A DNA stretch of 64,000 bases from Armigeres subalbatus (lineage: Eukaryota > Arthropoda > Insecta > Diptera > Culicidae), in assembly GCF_024139115.2 (NCBI RefSeq), contig NC_085140.1, positions 291,119,293-291,183,292 on the forward strand, read 5' to 3'. Numbering within the stretch: the stretch's first letter is position 1; each line of letters opens with the position of its first letter. The position numbers and the translations under genes are program-made. Below the pieces are notes generated by a model. It searched no databases. It had not been told where the DNA came from and worked only from the letters and a program-made list of their open reading frames with translations. Below, one piece after another: positions 21,820 to 33,830 of this stretch.

Positions 21820-23959
21820 ATGACGGTCCCAGAAAGCAATGGAGCTTTTAACAATAATACAGCCACTCAATCTATTACGGCTAAATGGCCTTCCTACTAT
21901 CGGCATCCATTCCGAACGGTGAATCAGTGGATTCTAGGGAAACGCCGGGATGACGATACTGGGGGCCTCTGGCGTATACACGATTCGCTCTATGACCTCA
22001 CGGAGTTCATCAACCTTCACCCCGGGGGAGCAGACTGGATAACCTGCACCAAGGTACGGTGTGAATATTTATAATGATTTTTTTTTTCACCATCGTGTTA
22101 TCGCCTTCTCTAGGGAACGGACATCACGGAGGCCTTCGAGGTTCATCACATCGGGGGTCGAGCGGAACAACTGCTGCCAAAATATCGCGTCCAGGCGGCA
22201 GAAGCTCCTCGCTTTGTCCGATTCACTTTCGACGATAGTGGATTCTATAGAACGCTAAAACGGCGAGTTCAGGCCAAGCTAGCGACGATCGACAAACGTG
22301 CCGCTCGAACCTCGGAGGTGATTTTGGATTCCCTTTTGTGTGCCTCCTTTGTCCTGGCCTGCGTGGCCATCAATCGCCATAGTTACCTGTTGGGGGCATT
22401 GTGTGGATTATTTGTGGCCTGGACGATGATCGGCGCGCACAACTTCTTCCACCGGAAGGACAACTGGCGGATGTTGGCCTTCAATTTGGCCTTCTTCAGC
22501 TACAGGTTTTTGATTGAGGGTTAGGTGTAGAAATCAGTTTCTTATCTTGGTTTTGTTTCAGGGAGTGGCGAGTAGCGCATGCCATCTCACACCACTTGTT
22601 CCCCAACTCGTTGCTTGACCTGGAGATATCGTTATTCGAGCCGTGGCTGTGTTGGCTGCCGAGTTCATCCAGGAAGAATCTCCTACAAAGGTTCGGATCG
22701 TGGGTGTATGGCCCGCTAGTATACGCTGGGATGTTCATGTTTGAATTTGGAAAAAGGTAATTTTGACATCCATCTGCTGAATTGTACGTTACATATTTGT
22801 GTTCGTGATGTTTCCACTATTTAAAAATAATTATGTATCAACAAAAATACAAAGTGTTAGCGTCAGCTCCTTTCAATTAAAGAGAAAAAAAAGGGAATCG
22901 AAAAAGAAACTTTTGGCGTTTGTAAACGTCAAACGTCCGTTAGGTGACTTGAAAAATGTTATTTGAGCATGTGCTTAACTTAATGATAAAGATAGATAAA
23001 ATAAATAAACATTTGAGGAAAAATGTGATCTATTCTCAAGGCAATACTATTTCGTTTAGTGAGAAAGGCACTGTAGAAGGAAAACAACAAAATTAGTTTT
23101 GAATTTGCTCTTATTGGAGTCCAGTTAGACTTTTCTGGTGTAGATTTTGATTTAGTATAAATTACCAGGGTAATTAATTTAATCGATTTTCCAAAGTCAA
23201 AATAAGTTAACAATTCATTGCTCTGGCTATAAAGTTTGTGATAATTAAGAATGTCTTAAGTAGAAAATGGAACGCTTATCTGTTGATACATTATTATGTT
23301 TTAAAATCGAGAACGATTTGTAAGTTTTATGTTTCTCCACGAAGTGGATCAAAAAAGTTTATTTATTTTCCTCGTGTCTTATAGATGGCTAGAAATGATG
23401 TGGACGAGGAAAAGCTCATTCCATGCCGATGATGCAATATTTGTACTCTTGCCGCTCACTATGTGGATGACCAGCAATACTTGTTTTTTGATTGTGCTAA
23501 AAATGTGGTTCCTCATAGTGCTGGTTGCGAGTTTCGTTTTCGGAGCAATCGGAGTGAATGCGGCTCATCATCACCCGGAAATAGTGCACTCTGGTGATTT
23601 GATTCCGTAAGTCGATGGACAATTTCGAGATCATTTATTTGCTTGACGACCAAATTGCTTTTAGAGCGGATATCGACTTTGGCGTGTACCAACTGGCATC
23701 GATCATCGATCGTGCCGATGTGAGGGGATCGCACTTCAGAGTGCTGGTTAGCTTCGGCGATCATAGCTTGCATCATCTCTTCCCGACGCTGGATCACGGA
23801 ATATTGTCGCAGCTGTATCCGGTGTTCTACGAAACTTGTGCTGAGTTTCAGTTAGAGCATCGTGAGCAGTTCATGCTGCAGGCGGTCATTGGGCAACATC
23901 AACAGCTAGCTCGAATCGAGCCAAATAATTTCATGCCTTCGAAACAGAATTATAAGTGA
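21820..23959 (+). CDS. Cyt-b5-r: Cytochrome b5-related fatty acid desaturase-like protein (five exons)
   Basis: Exons are 21820-22053, 22114-22505, 22562-22756, 23385-23606 and 23665-23959. All introns are GT-AG and the joins keep frame, giving 445 residues. The start has a good context (GCCACAATGA). An N-terminal cytochrome b5 domain carries HPGG at residues 67-70 and a second heme histidine candidate at 89-90 (VHH). A membrane desaturase domain follows, with histidine boxes HNFFH (187-191), HAISHH (215-220) and DHSLHH (380-385), an extra HHH at 335-337, and hydrophobic spans at about 150-185 and 288-330. The layout and length match insect Cyt-b5-r proteins (about 440 residues, from memory). 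The family is expected in the ER membrane, taking electrons through the fused b5 domain to a di-iron lipid-modifying site. The true substrate of this subfamily is not established. The gene is intact although mobile elements surround it. Confidence 0.9.
22757..23384 (+). other. Intron 3 of the desaturase-like gene (628 bp)
   Basis: The other introns are 55-60 bp, while this one is ten times longer. I see no recognisable element in it. AT-rich sequence with GT donor at 22757 and AG acceptor at 23383-23384. Confidence 0.8.
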
Positions 23960-24280
23960 CGGGATCATGATTTTTCAAGTATGTACATATTGTTGGCTGT
24001 GGAATAGTATAAGCGAAGGAAAACTCACATGTTTAAAAAATTAAGCTAAGCTGCTTTATCTTATTTATTTTTAAACAAATATACATATACATGTTGTTTT
24101 GGAACATTATTATGAAACAAGTTAACAGAAAATAGAGTAAGGTGGGGCAAGAGTACTCGATAAACTAACAGCTTTTTCTTTGTTAGTGCAAAAAGATTTT
24201 TCTGATTTTTCCATTCCTTGTGACCTAAAACATGAAGCACGAAAGTGCCTGGGTATAAAAGTGGGACAATACTTACAAAC

Positions 24281-24462
24281 CAAGATGAATACAGTACTAG
24301 GTGCTCCAATCTGCCAAGTTTGTGGAAGAGAAAAAGGCGGGGGTGAAAAATTTATTTTCAGTGCAAAACGAAAACAAACCGGCTGGCTCTCCCATACTAA
24401 AATCCAAAATGGATGAATCGTGAATTTGGCAGATTGGAACACCTAGTTGTGTATTCATCTTG
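24281..24462. mobile_element. Small hairpin MITE downstream of the desaturase-like gene
   Basis: The left arm CAAGATGAATACAGTACTAG and right arm ending CTAGTTGTGTATTCATCTTG are imperfect inverted repeats of about 45 bp that share CCAATCTGCCAA. A GTGGGGCAAGAG word lies 135 bp upstream. The border and TSD are not certain. Confidence 0.55.
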
Positions 24463-24539
24463 TTACAAACCTTCCGCTCTATTGAAACAATTTGACGATT
24501 TGACAGCAAATGCGATATTTCAATTTTGTCACTGCGTCT

Positions 24540-25080
24540 CTTTGGGGCCTACTTTGGATGTGGTGGAGTTTGACACTAGGATCTGTTGAACTTATATAAA
24601 GAGCTGCATCTATCCGCAAAATCAGGCCTTATTATAGCGACCTTGACCCGACTCATCGTGCTCCAACAGCACCTGTTCTGGTATTCAACGGCTGAATATG
24701 AAATACTATTCCCCGGCAGCTCTAAGGTGGCAGCCCCTGGATAGGAACCTTAGGCCAACAACCTCCTGTTTCCGAAACCGTTCGAGAAACCAGTAAAGAT
24801 AGATCGTGAACTGATTTACCGACGACGATTTTTAGGTCGGAATCCTGGTACTGAGTGAAGTGCGTTGGCCAAACTTTGGAGAACGCAAACTACCGACGGG
24901 ACAAGTATTGTTATATTTCGGTAATCAAGGGAACCCCGGCACCGAGGAGTTGGTTTCCTACACGTTTTGCAAATTAATTGGTATCAGTCAACAAAGCAAG
25001 CGAATGTGTAATTGAGTCGATGAAAGCAGAGATTCGGGTTAGTGTCTTGGCGGAGATCAAAAACTAAATTCGTTCAAATT
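24540..25080 (+). pseudogene. 5' end of a second RTE family: leader and endonuclease start
   Basis: The leader GGATGTGGTGGAGTTTGACA and TATAAAGAGCTGCAT matches the leader of RTE copy 1 at 11036-11100 with many changes. Around 24835-24960 the plus strand reads LSEVRWPNFGE and LLYFGNQGNPG, a typical RTE-clade APE endonuclease stretch. No start-to-stop frame remains. The rest of the same type of element resumes at about 30312. Confidence 0.6.
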
Positions 25081-25218
25081 TCAAAACTTTGATCAACTCT
25101 GTGCCTAGTAGAAGCATAAGTACTAGAACGCTAGTGGCGCTGTAGTCATTAAAAGTATTTTGCCAAAATATGCTTCCACAAGCCTAACTTGTCGGCTTAT
25201 TATACATAATGTTGTAGT

Positions 25219-25348
25219 GCATGCACTGGCGGAGACAGAGGTGGGGCACCACGCGATGCAATCACACCATTGTTCTCGAAGGCTATTGTTCTTGGGCATA
25301 GTGGTGCCCCACCAAAAAACAATAGCTGGCTCCGCCAGTGAGTGCATG
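25219..25348. repeat. Hairpin with GCACTGGCGGAG arms
   Basis: The left part GCATGCACTGGCGGAG and GGTGGGGCACCAC is mirrored by GTGGTGCCCCACC and CTCCGCCAGTGAGTGCATG. This is a probable small foldback MITE. Open frames on both strands are by-products. Confidence 0.6.
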
Positions 25349-25499
25349 TTTTGTTTCATTACCAACATTGATTTGACACTTGTAGTACCGGTACTTTGGC
25401 TGCCAGATCAAAGTGACCTAGATGTTAGTCACGCGAACAGGAACGACATTAGCAATCTAATACTTATGCATCTACTCTGCCTCGTACACCAACATCTTT

Positions 25500-25930
25500 C
25501 TACCAGACACTGCTTTCCCCTTCTTCGAGAACCAAGCGACTGCGTGTAAACGACGACGATGAAGCCTTTTTCGATCGACGTCCAGCTAAGGCTATGTGTG
25601 GAATCGGTACCTGTGCTGCGGATACGAATAAAGTGGCCTCGGAACCAACTGAGCGAGATTCTGACAGATTCTGGTTATATTTGTCGGGTATTTCACCAGA
25701 AGTTCCGGAGTTTAAAGTGACCAAACTGGTAAATCTAAGTTGAAAACCACCAATCTTCGAGTTATGAAGCTAGTTCCTCGAGGAAAGGATGTCAGTTCTC
25801 TTTCATTTGTATCCTACAAAATCGGAATGCTGCCCGAGCTTAAACCCATCGCACTTGCAACTGAAACATGGCCTCGCGGAATTCGCTTCCGGGAATTTGA
25901 AAATTTAGGGAATAGGAAGCAGTTTTTTTG
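25500..25930 (+). pseudogene. CR1/Jockey-like LINE ORF1 (gag-like) relic
   Basis: The plus strand reads KRLRVNDDDEAFF, then FWLYLSGISPEVPEFKVTKL, a frame break near 25740, then RVMKLVPRGKD, VSYKIGMLPEL and WPRGIRFREFE. This order matches the ORF1 C-terminal nucleic-acid-binding domain of insect CR1/Jockey-type LINEs (from memory). It is broken by at least one frameshift. Confidence 0.6.
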
Positions 25931-26129
25931 GAGGTCAGATTGAATGACACCCCACCCCACCGTCCTGACCGAAACACCTGTTGCACCGTCCATTCATCCT
26001 CGATAGATCTAGTGGAAAGCCCCATCCCCAACAATGAAAAATCACCTGTACGCTTCGTTTCCCCTGGCCACGTAATACCTTTCGTCTCGCTTTCATCCAC
26101 TGTACCAGCACCGCATGTTAATTCACCGC

Positions 26130-29100
26130 CACTCAGAAGACAAAACGCTCATTTAACTGTTTATTACCAGAATGTGGGTGGCATGCGAACCAAGACCAAT
26201 GATTTTTTCCTGGCGACGGACTCCAGCGATTATGACGTCATCGTGCTAACCGAGACGTGGCTCCGTAGTGATGTAAGTATTGCTGAATTATCGTCTAACT
26301 AAAATACATACCGTTGTGACCGTAACACTGCCACCAGCAGATTCCAGAGAGGCGGTGGTACGCTAATCGCTGTAAAGAGATCTATCGCTAGCACACCCGT
26401 GCCTCTTGATAGAAGTGACTCGCTTGAGCAAATTGTTGTTAAACTTTCTTTCACTGGTAAAAGTGTTTACATCCTATGTGGATTTATCTAAGGCCAAATA
26501 CAGAGCTTGAAAAAATTGTCGTTGTGTGCTGACTGTGTGCAGCAAATTATGAACAGGGCATCTCGCAGCGTTTCTGTGATTTTTGTTGGCGACTATAATC
26601 TGTCTCGCTTAATTTGGTCTAATTATTATTATTATTTATTCAGACTAAGGCCGAAGTGGGCTGTGCGGTTTATAAGAGTCTTCTCCATTCGACTCGGTCC
26701 ATGGCTACACGTCGCCAACCACGCAGTCTACGGAGGGTCCGCAAATCACCTTCCACCTGATCGATCCACTTTGCCCGCTGCGCACCTCGCCTTCGTGTGC
26801 CCGTCGGATCGTTGTCGAGAACCATTTTCACCGGGCTACTGTCCGACATTCTGGCTACGTGCCCGGCCCACATGCAACTCGTGGTTCATTCGCCTCCTCA
26901 ACGTACCGTCCGCCATCTGCACCCCACCATAGATGGTACGCTGCACTTTCCTTTCCAGGTCTCGTGTCCGTAGAGGACTACCGGTCTAATAAGCGTTTTG
27001 TAGATTGTCAGTTTGGTACGGCGGCGAACTCTATTCGATCGTAGCGTCTTGCAGAGTCCAAAGTACGTACGATTTCCAGCCACTATGCGTCTCCGAATTT
27101 CTCTGCTGGTATCATTTTCGGCAGTCACCAGTGAGCCCAAGTACACACATTCTTCTACCACCTCCATTTCGTCACCACCGATGCAAACTCGCGGTGGGTG
27201 GCTCACATTATCTTCTCTTGAACCTCTTCTTATCATGTACTTCGTCTTCGAGGTTTTGATGACTAGTCCGATCCGCTTGGCTTCCCTCTTCAGTCTGATG
27301 TAGGCTTCCTCCATCTTCCCAAAGTTACGTGCCATAATATCTATGTCGTCGGCGAAGCCAAATAGCTAGACGGACTTATTGAAAACTGTACCACTCTTGT
27401 TAATCCCTGCTCTTCGTATTACCCCTTCCAAAGCTATGTTGAATAGCAGACACAGAAGATCATCACCTTGCCGTAACCCTCTGCGGGTTTCGAAGGGACT
27501 CGAGAATGCCCCTGAAACTCGAACTACGCACATCACCCGATCCATCGTCGCTTTGATCAACCGTGTCAGTTTATCCGGAAATCCGTGTTCGTGCATTAGC
27601 TGCCATAGCTGGTCCCGATCGATTGTATCATATGCGGCTTTGAAGTCGATGAATAGATGATGTGTGGGCACGTTGAATTCGCGGCATTTCTGCAGTACTT
27701 GGCGAATAGCGAACACCTGGTCCGTGGTGGAGCGTTCGCCCATAAAACCCGCCTGGTACTGCCCCACGAACTCCCTTGCAGTTGGTGCTAGTCGACGGCA
27801 TAAAATTTGGGAGAGTACCTTGTAGGCGGCGTTCAGCAATGTGATTGCGCGGTAGTTGCTACAATCCAGCTTATCGCCCTTTTTGTAGATGGGACACACG
27901 ACACCTTTCATCCACTCCTGCGGCAAAACTTCCTCCTCTCAAATCTTGGTAATGACCCAGCGCTCTAGCCAGTGCCTCACCACCGTGTTTAAAAAGCTCT
28001 CCTGGTAGTTGGTCAACCCCAGGGGCTTTGTTGTTCAAGAGATGCTGCGCCTAGCTGCTCTTCCGTTGGGAGCGCCACTTCCAGCCGCCCAATGTTAAGC
28101 CGCGGCATCCGACTACGGCGTGTTGTACACCGTCGAGAGTTTTGAGCGCAGGCATACTGTAACGAGGTAGTGGTCGGATTCAATATTCGCACTGGGGTAA
28201 GTGCGGACGTTCGTGATGTCGGAGAAGAATTTACCGTCGATTAGAACGTGGTCGATTTGGTTTTCCGTTTCTTGGTTAGGTGATCTCCATGTGGCCTTGT
28301 GGATATTTTTTGCGGGGAAAGAAGGTGCTTCGGACTACCATTCCGCGGGAGGCTGCAAAGTTTATGCATCGTTGGCCGTTGTCATTTGATACGGTGTGCA
28401 GACCATCCGGTCCGATGACCGGTCTATACATTTCCTCCCTTCCTACCTGTGCGTTCATGTCACCGATGACGATTTTGACGTCCCGCAATGGACATCCATC
28501 GTATATCTGCTCCAGCTGTGCGTTGAACGCTTCTTTCTCGTCGTCGGGCTCCCTTCGTGTGGGCAGTGCACGTTGATGATGCTATAGTTGAAGAAACGGC
28601 CTTTAATCCTCAGCTTCCACATCCTTGCATTGATTGGCTGCCACCCAATTACACGATGACGCATCTTACCCAGCACTATGAAGCCGGTTCCCAGCTCTTT
28701 GGTGGTGCCACAGCTTTGGTAGAAGATAGCCGCTCGATGCCCGCTTTTCCACACTTTCTGTCCTGTCCACAAAATCTCCTGCAGCACCACGACGTCGAAT
28801 TTGCGGAGATGTAATTCATCGTAGATCATCCTGTCGCAACCTGCGAAGCCTAGCGACTTACAGTTCCATGTTCCAAGCTTCCAATCGTGATCCTTTATTC
28901 GTCGCCTAGGTCGTTGTCGATTATATCGAGTCGCATTATCTCTTATATTGTTCGTAATTATTGGTTTTCCAGGTGGCTTATTGGGCCTGCGCAAACCTCC
29001 TGTCTCGTCGGAGGGCCGTCGTGTCAGGGCTGTTAAGCGTCCCACCTAACACCAGGACTTGGGCTTGTGCGCTTTGAGCGGCACACGGTCGCTTTGGTGG

Positions 29101-30300
29101 GGCCTACTTGCGGAGACATGCAGCTTTTTATAGGGATTTAACAGGGCCCAATGTCAAGCTTCACCACATCCTAGGCAAGCCCCACAACTCGCAGATGGCC
29201 TGGTCTTATGACGAGGATTTGGATTTTTACACCCCGATGAACGCATTGACGGAACAAGAGCTTGCGTTTACCGAGAATATGATTTCTAGTGGCTTAAAGC
29301 AGATTTGTAATGTGCGTAATACTAATGGACGAATTCTTGACTTGGCCTTCGTTAGCAATAGCAGTGAAACTGAATTGTTAGAAGCGCCATCATCGATTTT
29401 ACCCCTTCACCATAAGCCATTAGTACTACTTTCAATGACACAAAGCACATTTTTCAGCCCTGTTACAAACGTAAATGAAATTACCATGATTTCAACCAAT
29501 GTGATTACGATGCTGTTCTCCAGGAGCTACGAGTGCTGAACTGGCAGAATATTTTCCAGAGCAACAATGTTAACACAGTTGTTGCCCCTTTCTACAATGT
29601 AATCTTCAGTATGATAAGCAGCCACACGCCTTTCCGCAGAACACGTCCACTCCGGTCAAATACCCAACCATTGTGGAATACTGAACTGCGACACAAACGT
29701 AATGTCCTTCGTAAGGCGCGCCGCCGTTTTCTGCGTCATCGTTCCGAAGCTGCGTCTCTGCTTCCTTCCGTGAGTAGATTGCCCGAATCCAAGAGGAAGT
29801 GACAGTGAATCCGTCATATTTTTGGGGGATTTTTAAAGATAGGAAAGGAGCTGATTCGATACCGTTGGAAATGAGCTTCGGCGACAAAGCGAGTCATGAC
29901 TTCGAAGCCTCTGTCGAACTCTTTGCCGACTTCTTCAAATCCGTCTACAACGCCAACTCTCCGCCGCATTCCCCGGAACTTTTAAATTCACTACCATCAT
30001 GCGATATCCGTTTTCCACGTCCAACTTTCACTGTAGCAGATATCACCCGTGCACTAAACTCTATTGACCCATCCAAAGGCCCTGGATCAGATAAATTACC
30101 TCCCGCTTTTATTCGCCGATACTCAGAGGTACTTGGTAAACCTGTTTGTTGGATATTCAACCTCTATTTATCGGAATGTGTATTCTTCTTGAATACGTTG
30201 TCCAAGTATGGGCCCCTTACCAGGAATTTCATGCATCTCGAATCAAAAGAGTCCAACGTTCTTTTGTACGTTTCGCGTTACGTAGATTACCATGAGACGA
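26130..30300 (+). pseudogene. CR1/Jockey-like LINE ORF2 relic, split by an RTE insertion
   Basis: The endonuclease begins at about 26155 (TVYYQNVGGMRTKT, YDVIVLTETWLRSD) and continues with breaks to FVGDYNLSRLIW at about 26580-26614. After the RTE copy at 26621-29200 it resumes at once with SYDEDLDFYTPMN and NGRILDLAFVSN (29207-29370). It continues into the RT N-terminus (ALNSIDPSKGPGSDKLPPAF, about 30050-30115), then jumps by internal deletion to the ORF2 C-terminus near 30190-30310. Several stops and shifts make it dead. Clade assignment between CR1 and Jockey is uncertain. Confidence 0.75.
26621..29200 (-). mobile_element. RTE-clade LINE, copy 2, with internal deletion
   Basis: This is on the minus strand: the 3' TAA-repeat tail is at 26621-26640 and the 5' leader at about 28990-29200. 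TGGTCT flanks it on both sides (26615-26620 and 29201-29206), and the interrupted CR1-like endonuclease reads through when it is removed. It lacks about 45 bp of the leader and about 545 bp between the endonuclease and RT N-terminus. Fragments: RT C-terminus 26640-27340, RT core 27366-27926, endonuclease 28276-28990. The FADD-containing region has a stop near 27366. It is non-functional and non-autonomous. Confidence 0.85.
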
Positions 30301-30311
30301 TCCGTTCCATT

Positions 30312-31670
30312 TGAAATTAGTGAAAACGGTGAGCTGTTTACAGAATTCTGTGGTAATAACGACATGGTTATTGGAGGATCGCTCTTTCCCCATCGACTAG
30401 TGCAGGAAGTCTCGTGTGTCTCTCGTGATGGGCAAACTAAAAATCAAATTGTCCACATCTGCCCAAAATGGAGACGGAGCTTTCTTGTTGTTCGGAATTA
30501 ACGCAGAGCTAACATCGCGTCTGACGACACACGCCGACTATAAGATCCAGCTGTGAAGAGATCGTTCGTTGAAGTACTTGGAACTCGGGCAGCAGATGTT
30601 CCGGAAGGTGTCAGCATAGAAGAGCATCAAGAATATCTTTAGCAAAATAAGCGAGAACAACCTGGGTAAGCTGCGCACTCAGCGGAAGGAGTGGTTTACA
30701 GATGGATCCTGGCGGAAATTGAGAAGCGTAAAGAAGCACAGGCCGCGATAGAGTGGGCAAGAACAGATAGAGCAGCCCCATCAACGGTATTCGGCTTTAG
30801 AGAAGCCAGGCCACTGAAGGGGAGAAAGCTGCAACAACTGGCAATATTCGCCTCCTATACAATATCACACGACGTCTGAGTAGTGCAAGGATAAATCCGA
30901 GGATGCCGGTGAAAGACGGAACATGCCATTTACTCACCGACCCAACTGATCAGCTGAAACATTGGTTTGAGCGCTTCGAGCAACTTCTTCAAGTTTCGCG
31001 ACCCGACCAACCATAAACATCTCGGCATGAGCCGCCAAGGGTGCGACGCATTACCCGTATCAACTCCGAAGCTCCATCATTGCAAAAGCCTGAAGCAGCC
31101 ATCCGAAACTTGAAATCCAACAAGGCTCCGGCGGTTGCAAAGCAAGCTGAACGACGTGGCTGAACGCTCCTTAACGGCGGAGCGTGTCTCACCATCAACG
31201 TCAGAAAGACGTTGGTTGTCAACATGAGCATCCCTTCCAACTTTTCGGTAGCCGGGCAAGCAGTGGAGAAGATCGAAAACATTCAATATCGTGGCAGTCA
31301 GCGTCGGTTTGCGGAACCAAGATTGACGTAAGAGCACGGATCATAAAGGCTAGGACTGCTTTCGAAAGGTTACGAAATATATGGAGATCCAACCAGATTA
31401 GTCAACGCACTAAATTTCGGTGTGTATCAGAAGAAATCACACAGAAACTGCATGTGTTCATCATCCGATATCTACGTTATATAATTCGCGTCTGATGCCC
31501 TCACAACTGGATCTCTAATGCTGAAGCTCATCGACGATGCCACCAAAAACCGATATCAACAGAAATTCGAGATCGTAAACGGAGGTGGATCGACCACACT
31601 TTGAACATGTAATGGAAAAGTCTAATTCTCGAAAGATCGTTCTTGAGTGGAAATAAACCGCTTTACTTTA
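30312..31670 (+). pseudogene. Decayed RTE-family relic (endonuclease to RT pieces)
   Basis: The plus strand reads NGELFTEFCGNNDMVIGGSLF and DGQTKNQIVHIC (APE endonuclease, 30325-30465). Scattered fragments follow to DQLKHWFERFEQLLQV and PRVRRITRINSEAPSLQKPE (about 30950-31110, start of RT), then a jump to RT C-terminal remnants (NVRKTLVVNMSI, 31195-31320). It has many stops and an internal deletion. Its left end abuts the 3'-truncated CR1-like relic. It may be the other half of the fragment at 24540-25080. Confidence 0.6.
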
Positions 31671-31972
31671 TCCAAAGACTGCTCGATTTCATCTGAAAAG
31701 GTATTTTTTTAAATTGCTAGACGGTAATAATTGTCAAGCTTTCGATATATAGACTGCTCACTTTCAGACTGAGAAATATTATTGATAAGTTATGGTAGTT
31801 TGGAAGTAGTCGATTCAGATTATAACATCATTCAGTGCAACTATGCATCTGTTAATTTTACAATTATGCAAAAAAATTTAAATTTTTCATAAGAATTCAG
31901 AAGATATTCAGATGATATTAACAAAAAATTAAACAACTTTGGCTCTGACACGAGGCTTACAGCCCAAGTAAC

Positions 31973-32059
31973 TTTTTAAGTTTTATACCGCTCTTGAAGA
32001 CCATAATTTACTCTTCAAGAGTGTTATAAAACCAGCATAGAACCAAAATGTTACTAGGG
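31973..32059. mobile_element. Short CCCAAGTAAC hairpin MITE
   Basis: CCCAAGTAACTTTTTAAG on the left pairs with ATGTTACTAGGG on the right, around CTCTTGAAGA and TCTTCAAGAG. The end resembles that of the 2.1-kb element at 54035-56148. Confidence 0.5.
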
Positions 32060-32748
32060 AGGTAACTCATCCATAAAGGTTCGGACACCATTGCCACAAT
32101 AATCTAGAATCAACTACTATTTAGACTTCATGAAAGTGGCTCTTAGTTATTGTCGAATGTAAAATTAAAAATGTACTCCTACTCAATCGATACTCTTGCC
32201 CTATCGAAAGAAAGGCAAATGTTCCACTTATTATATTGAATAAACTCATAAACATAGGGTTAGTTGGGTTGGAGATCATGTACGAAGCTATGTTAATACA
32301 AAACAAAGAATTGATGCGCTTGTTTCTTATTTTTTGTAATTTTTTCAGCAGAGAGCACGTAAGGTAACAGAAACGAAGCGAACATATATTCCGACTTTTG
32401 TGGCCTTTTTTGTAGGATTCGACCGTTCCCGGGATAGGTAAGATTGAAAAAGAGCTTTTCAATCTGAATAGCATAATGAACAGATCATCCTCGAAATAGT
32501 GTATGAATCGAAACAAAAATGAATCGAAAATTGATTCAGATTATTCTATCAAACTGTCAATGAGTATTCGTATATGATATATTGTTCAAAATATTCCATA
32601 GAATACATAGATGCTATATATACAATTTAAATTGAATAAAAATGCTATTGAATTTAAATACTGGTCATTTGAACTAATTGAAATAGATAGAAACAAATGT
32701 TCAGCTAAATGTAACATCGCTAGCAGTTCTAGTTGGATCCTAAAGCCC
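32060..32748. other. Intergenic with a diverged dispersed repeat
   Basis: The stretch 32130-32530 (minus) is related to 7990-8330. I see no gene. The remaining sequence is AT-rich. Confidence 0.4.
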
Positions 32749-32752
32749 TATA

Positions 32753-32947
32753 CAGTCAAACCTCCATGAGTCGATGTTCTATGACTCGATATCGACTCAT
32801 GGAAGCAAATTATGCCATACTAAAAAAAATATGTCTGGGTTACTGTGATTGTCCCTTCAAACCGCTTTTCAAGGATTTTCTATTCCACTCCTCGATATTT
32901 CCATGAGTCGATGGTCCCTTCAATATCGACTCATGGAGGTTTGAGTG
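32753..32947. mobile_element. Tc1/mariner-type MITE, TIR CAGTCAAACCTCCATGAGTC
   Basis: The left end CAGTCAAACCTCCATGAGTC and right end GACTCATGGAGGTTTGAGTG are inverted repeats flanked by TA (32751-32752, 32948-32949). It contains extra internal copies of CCATGAGTCGAT. It is 195 bp and non-coding. CAGTC-type ends with TA targets fit pogo-like elements (inference). Confidence 0.85.
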
Positions 32948-32949
32948 TA

Positions 32950-33830
32950 TACCCGAACCCTCTCAATTCATTATTAGAACTAACTCTTCCCACGTAGGGT
33001 AGTGAGCTTATTCCCATCGTAGTTTCTACTGCTTGGTATTCAAATCTAATTTAAACGCTAGCCCAACTACTGACTCTAAGTAAGTTGTATTTAACATGAA
33101 TTTTAGAGTTCCTACTTTCCGTTGCGTACTGTTAGCGCAATGAAAAAATAATAGTTCATAAGGATTCGGTAATTAAAAGCACCCTCGATTTTTTATAATT
33201 TGTCTAACGAAAATCTGTTTACGTCCATGATAGCTTTCATTCGTCATCCGTTTGTCTGTGGTTCTAGCTTCTGGAGAAAGCATAAAGCACGATGGAAGTA
33301 AAGAAGCAGATGAAAAAAAAAATGCGTTTTTAACAAACCCTCGGAAAACCGGGACAAAATACTAGAAGAGTTTCCGTATCCGACAGTTCCAGTTATGTCA
33401 AAATCGGGTTATTCTACGCAAAGTTGTGCTAAATTGAATTTTGGCAAAGTTTTGCCTGTCTTAACCTTTTTGTCTACACCTCCCTTCCCCCAAACAGAAA
33501 AAAAATATTTAGGATTCAACGACGTGTAAACAGAGTCAGTCATAAAAACACATTAATTGAAATTCTCATTTGTTTGACATTTCTAAAACAATTCTAAAAA
33601 ACCCGTTCAAGTTATAGTAAGGTTAAACGGTTAAACGATGGATCATCTACGTTGACGGTAAGAATTTCTTGCAGGGTGATAAAATTTGTAAAATAATCAA
33701 TTCCTTTTATCAGCTAGCAAGTTTTGCCGATGCGATTCTCGATTTTATCTAGAAAGAAAAGCACTTGTCGTGCTCGTGTACATGTCCATGGAAGTGCTAA
33801 GGTTTATGGCATTACGCCATACATATACAT
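32950..33830. other. Intergenic, nothing recognised
   Basis: No supported frame and no delimited repeat. Confidence 0.4.
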
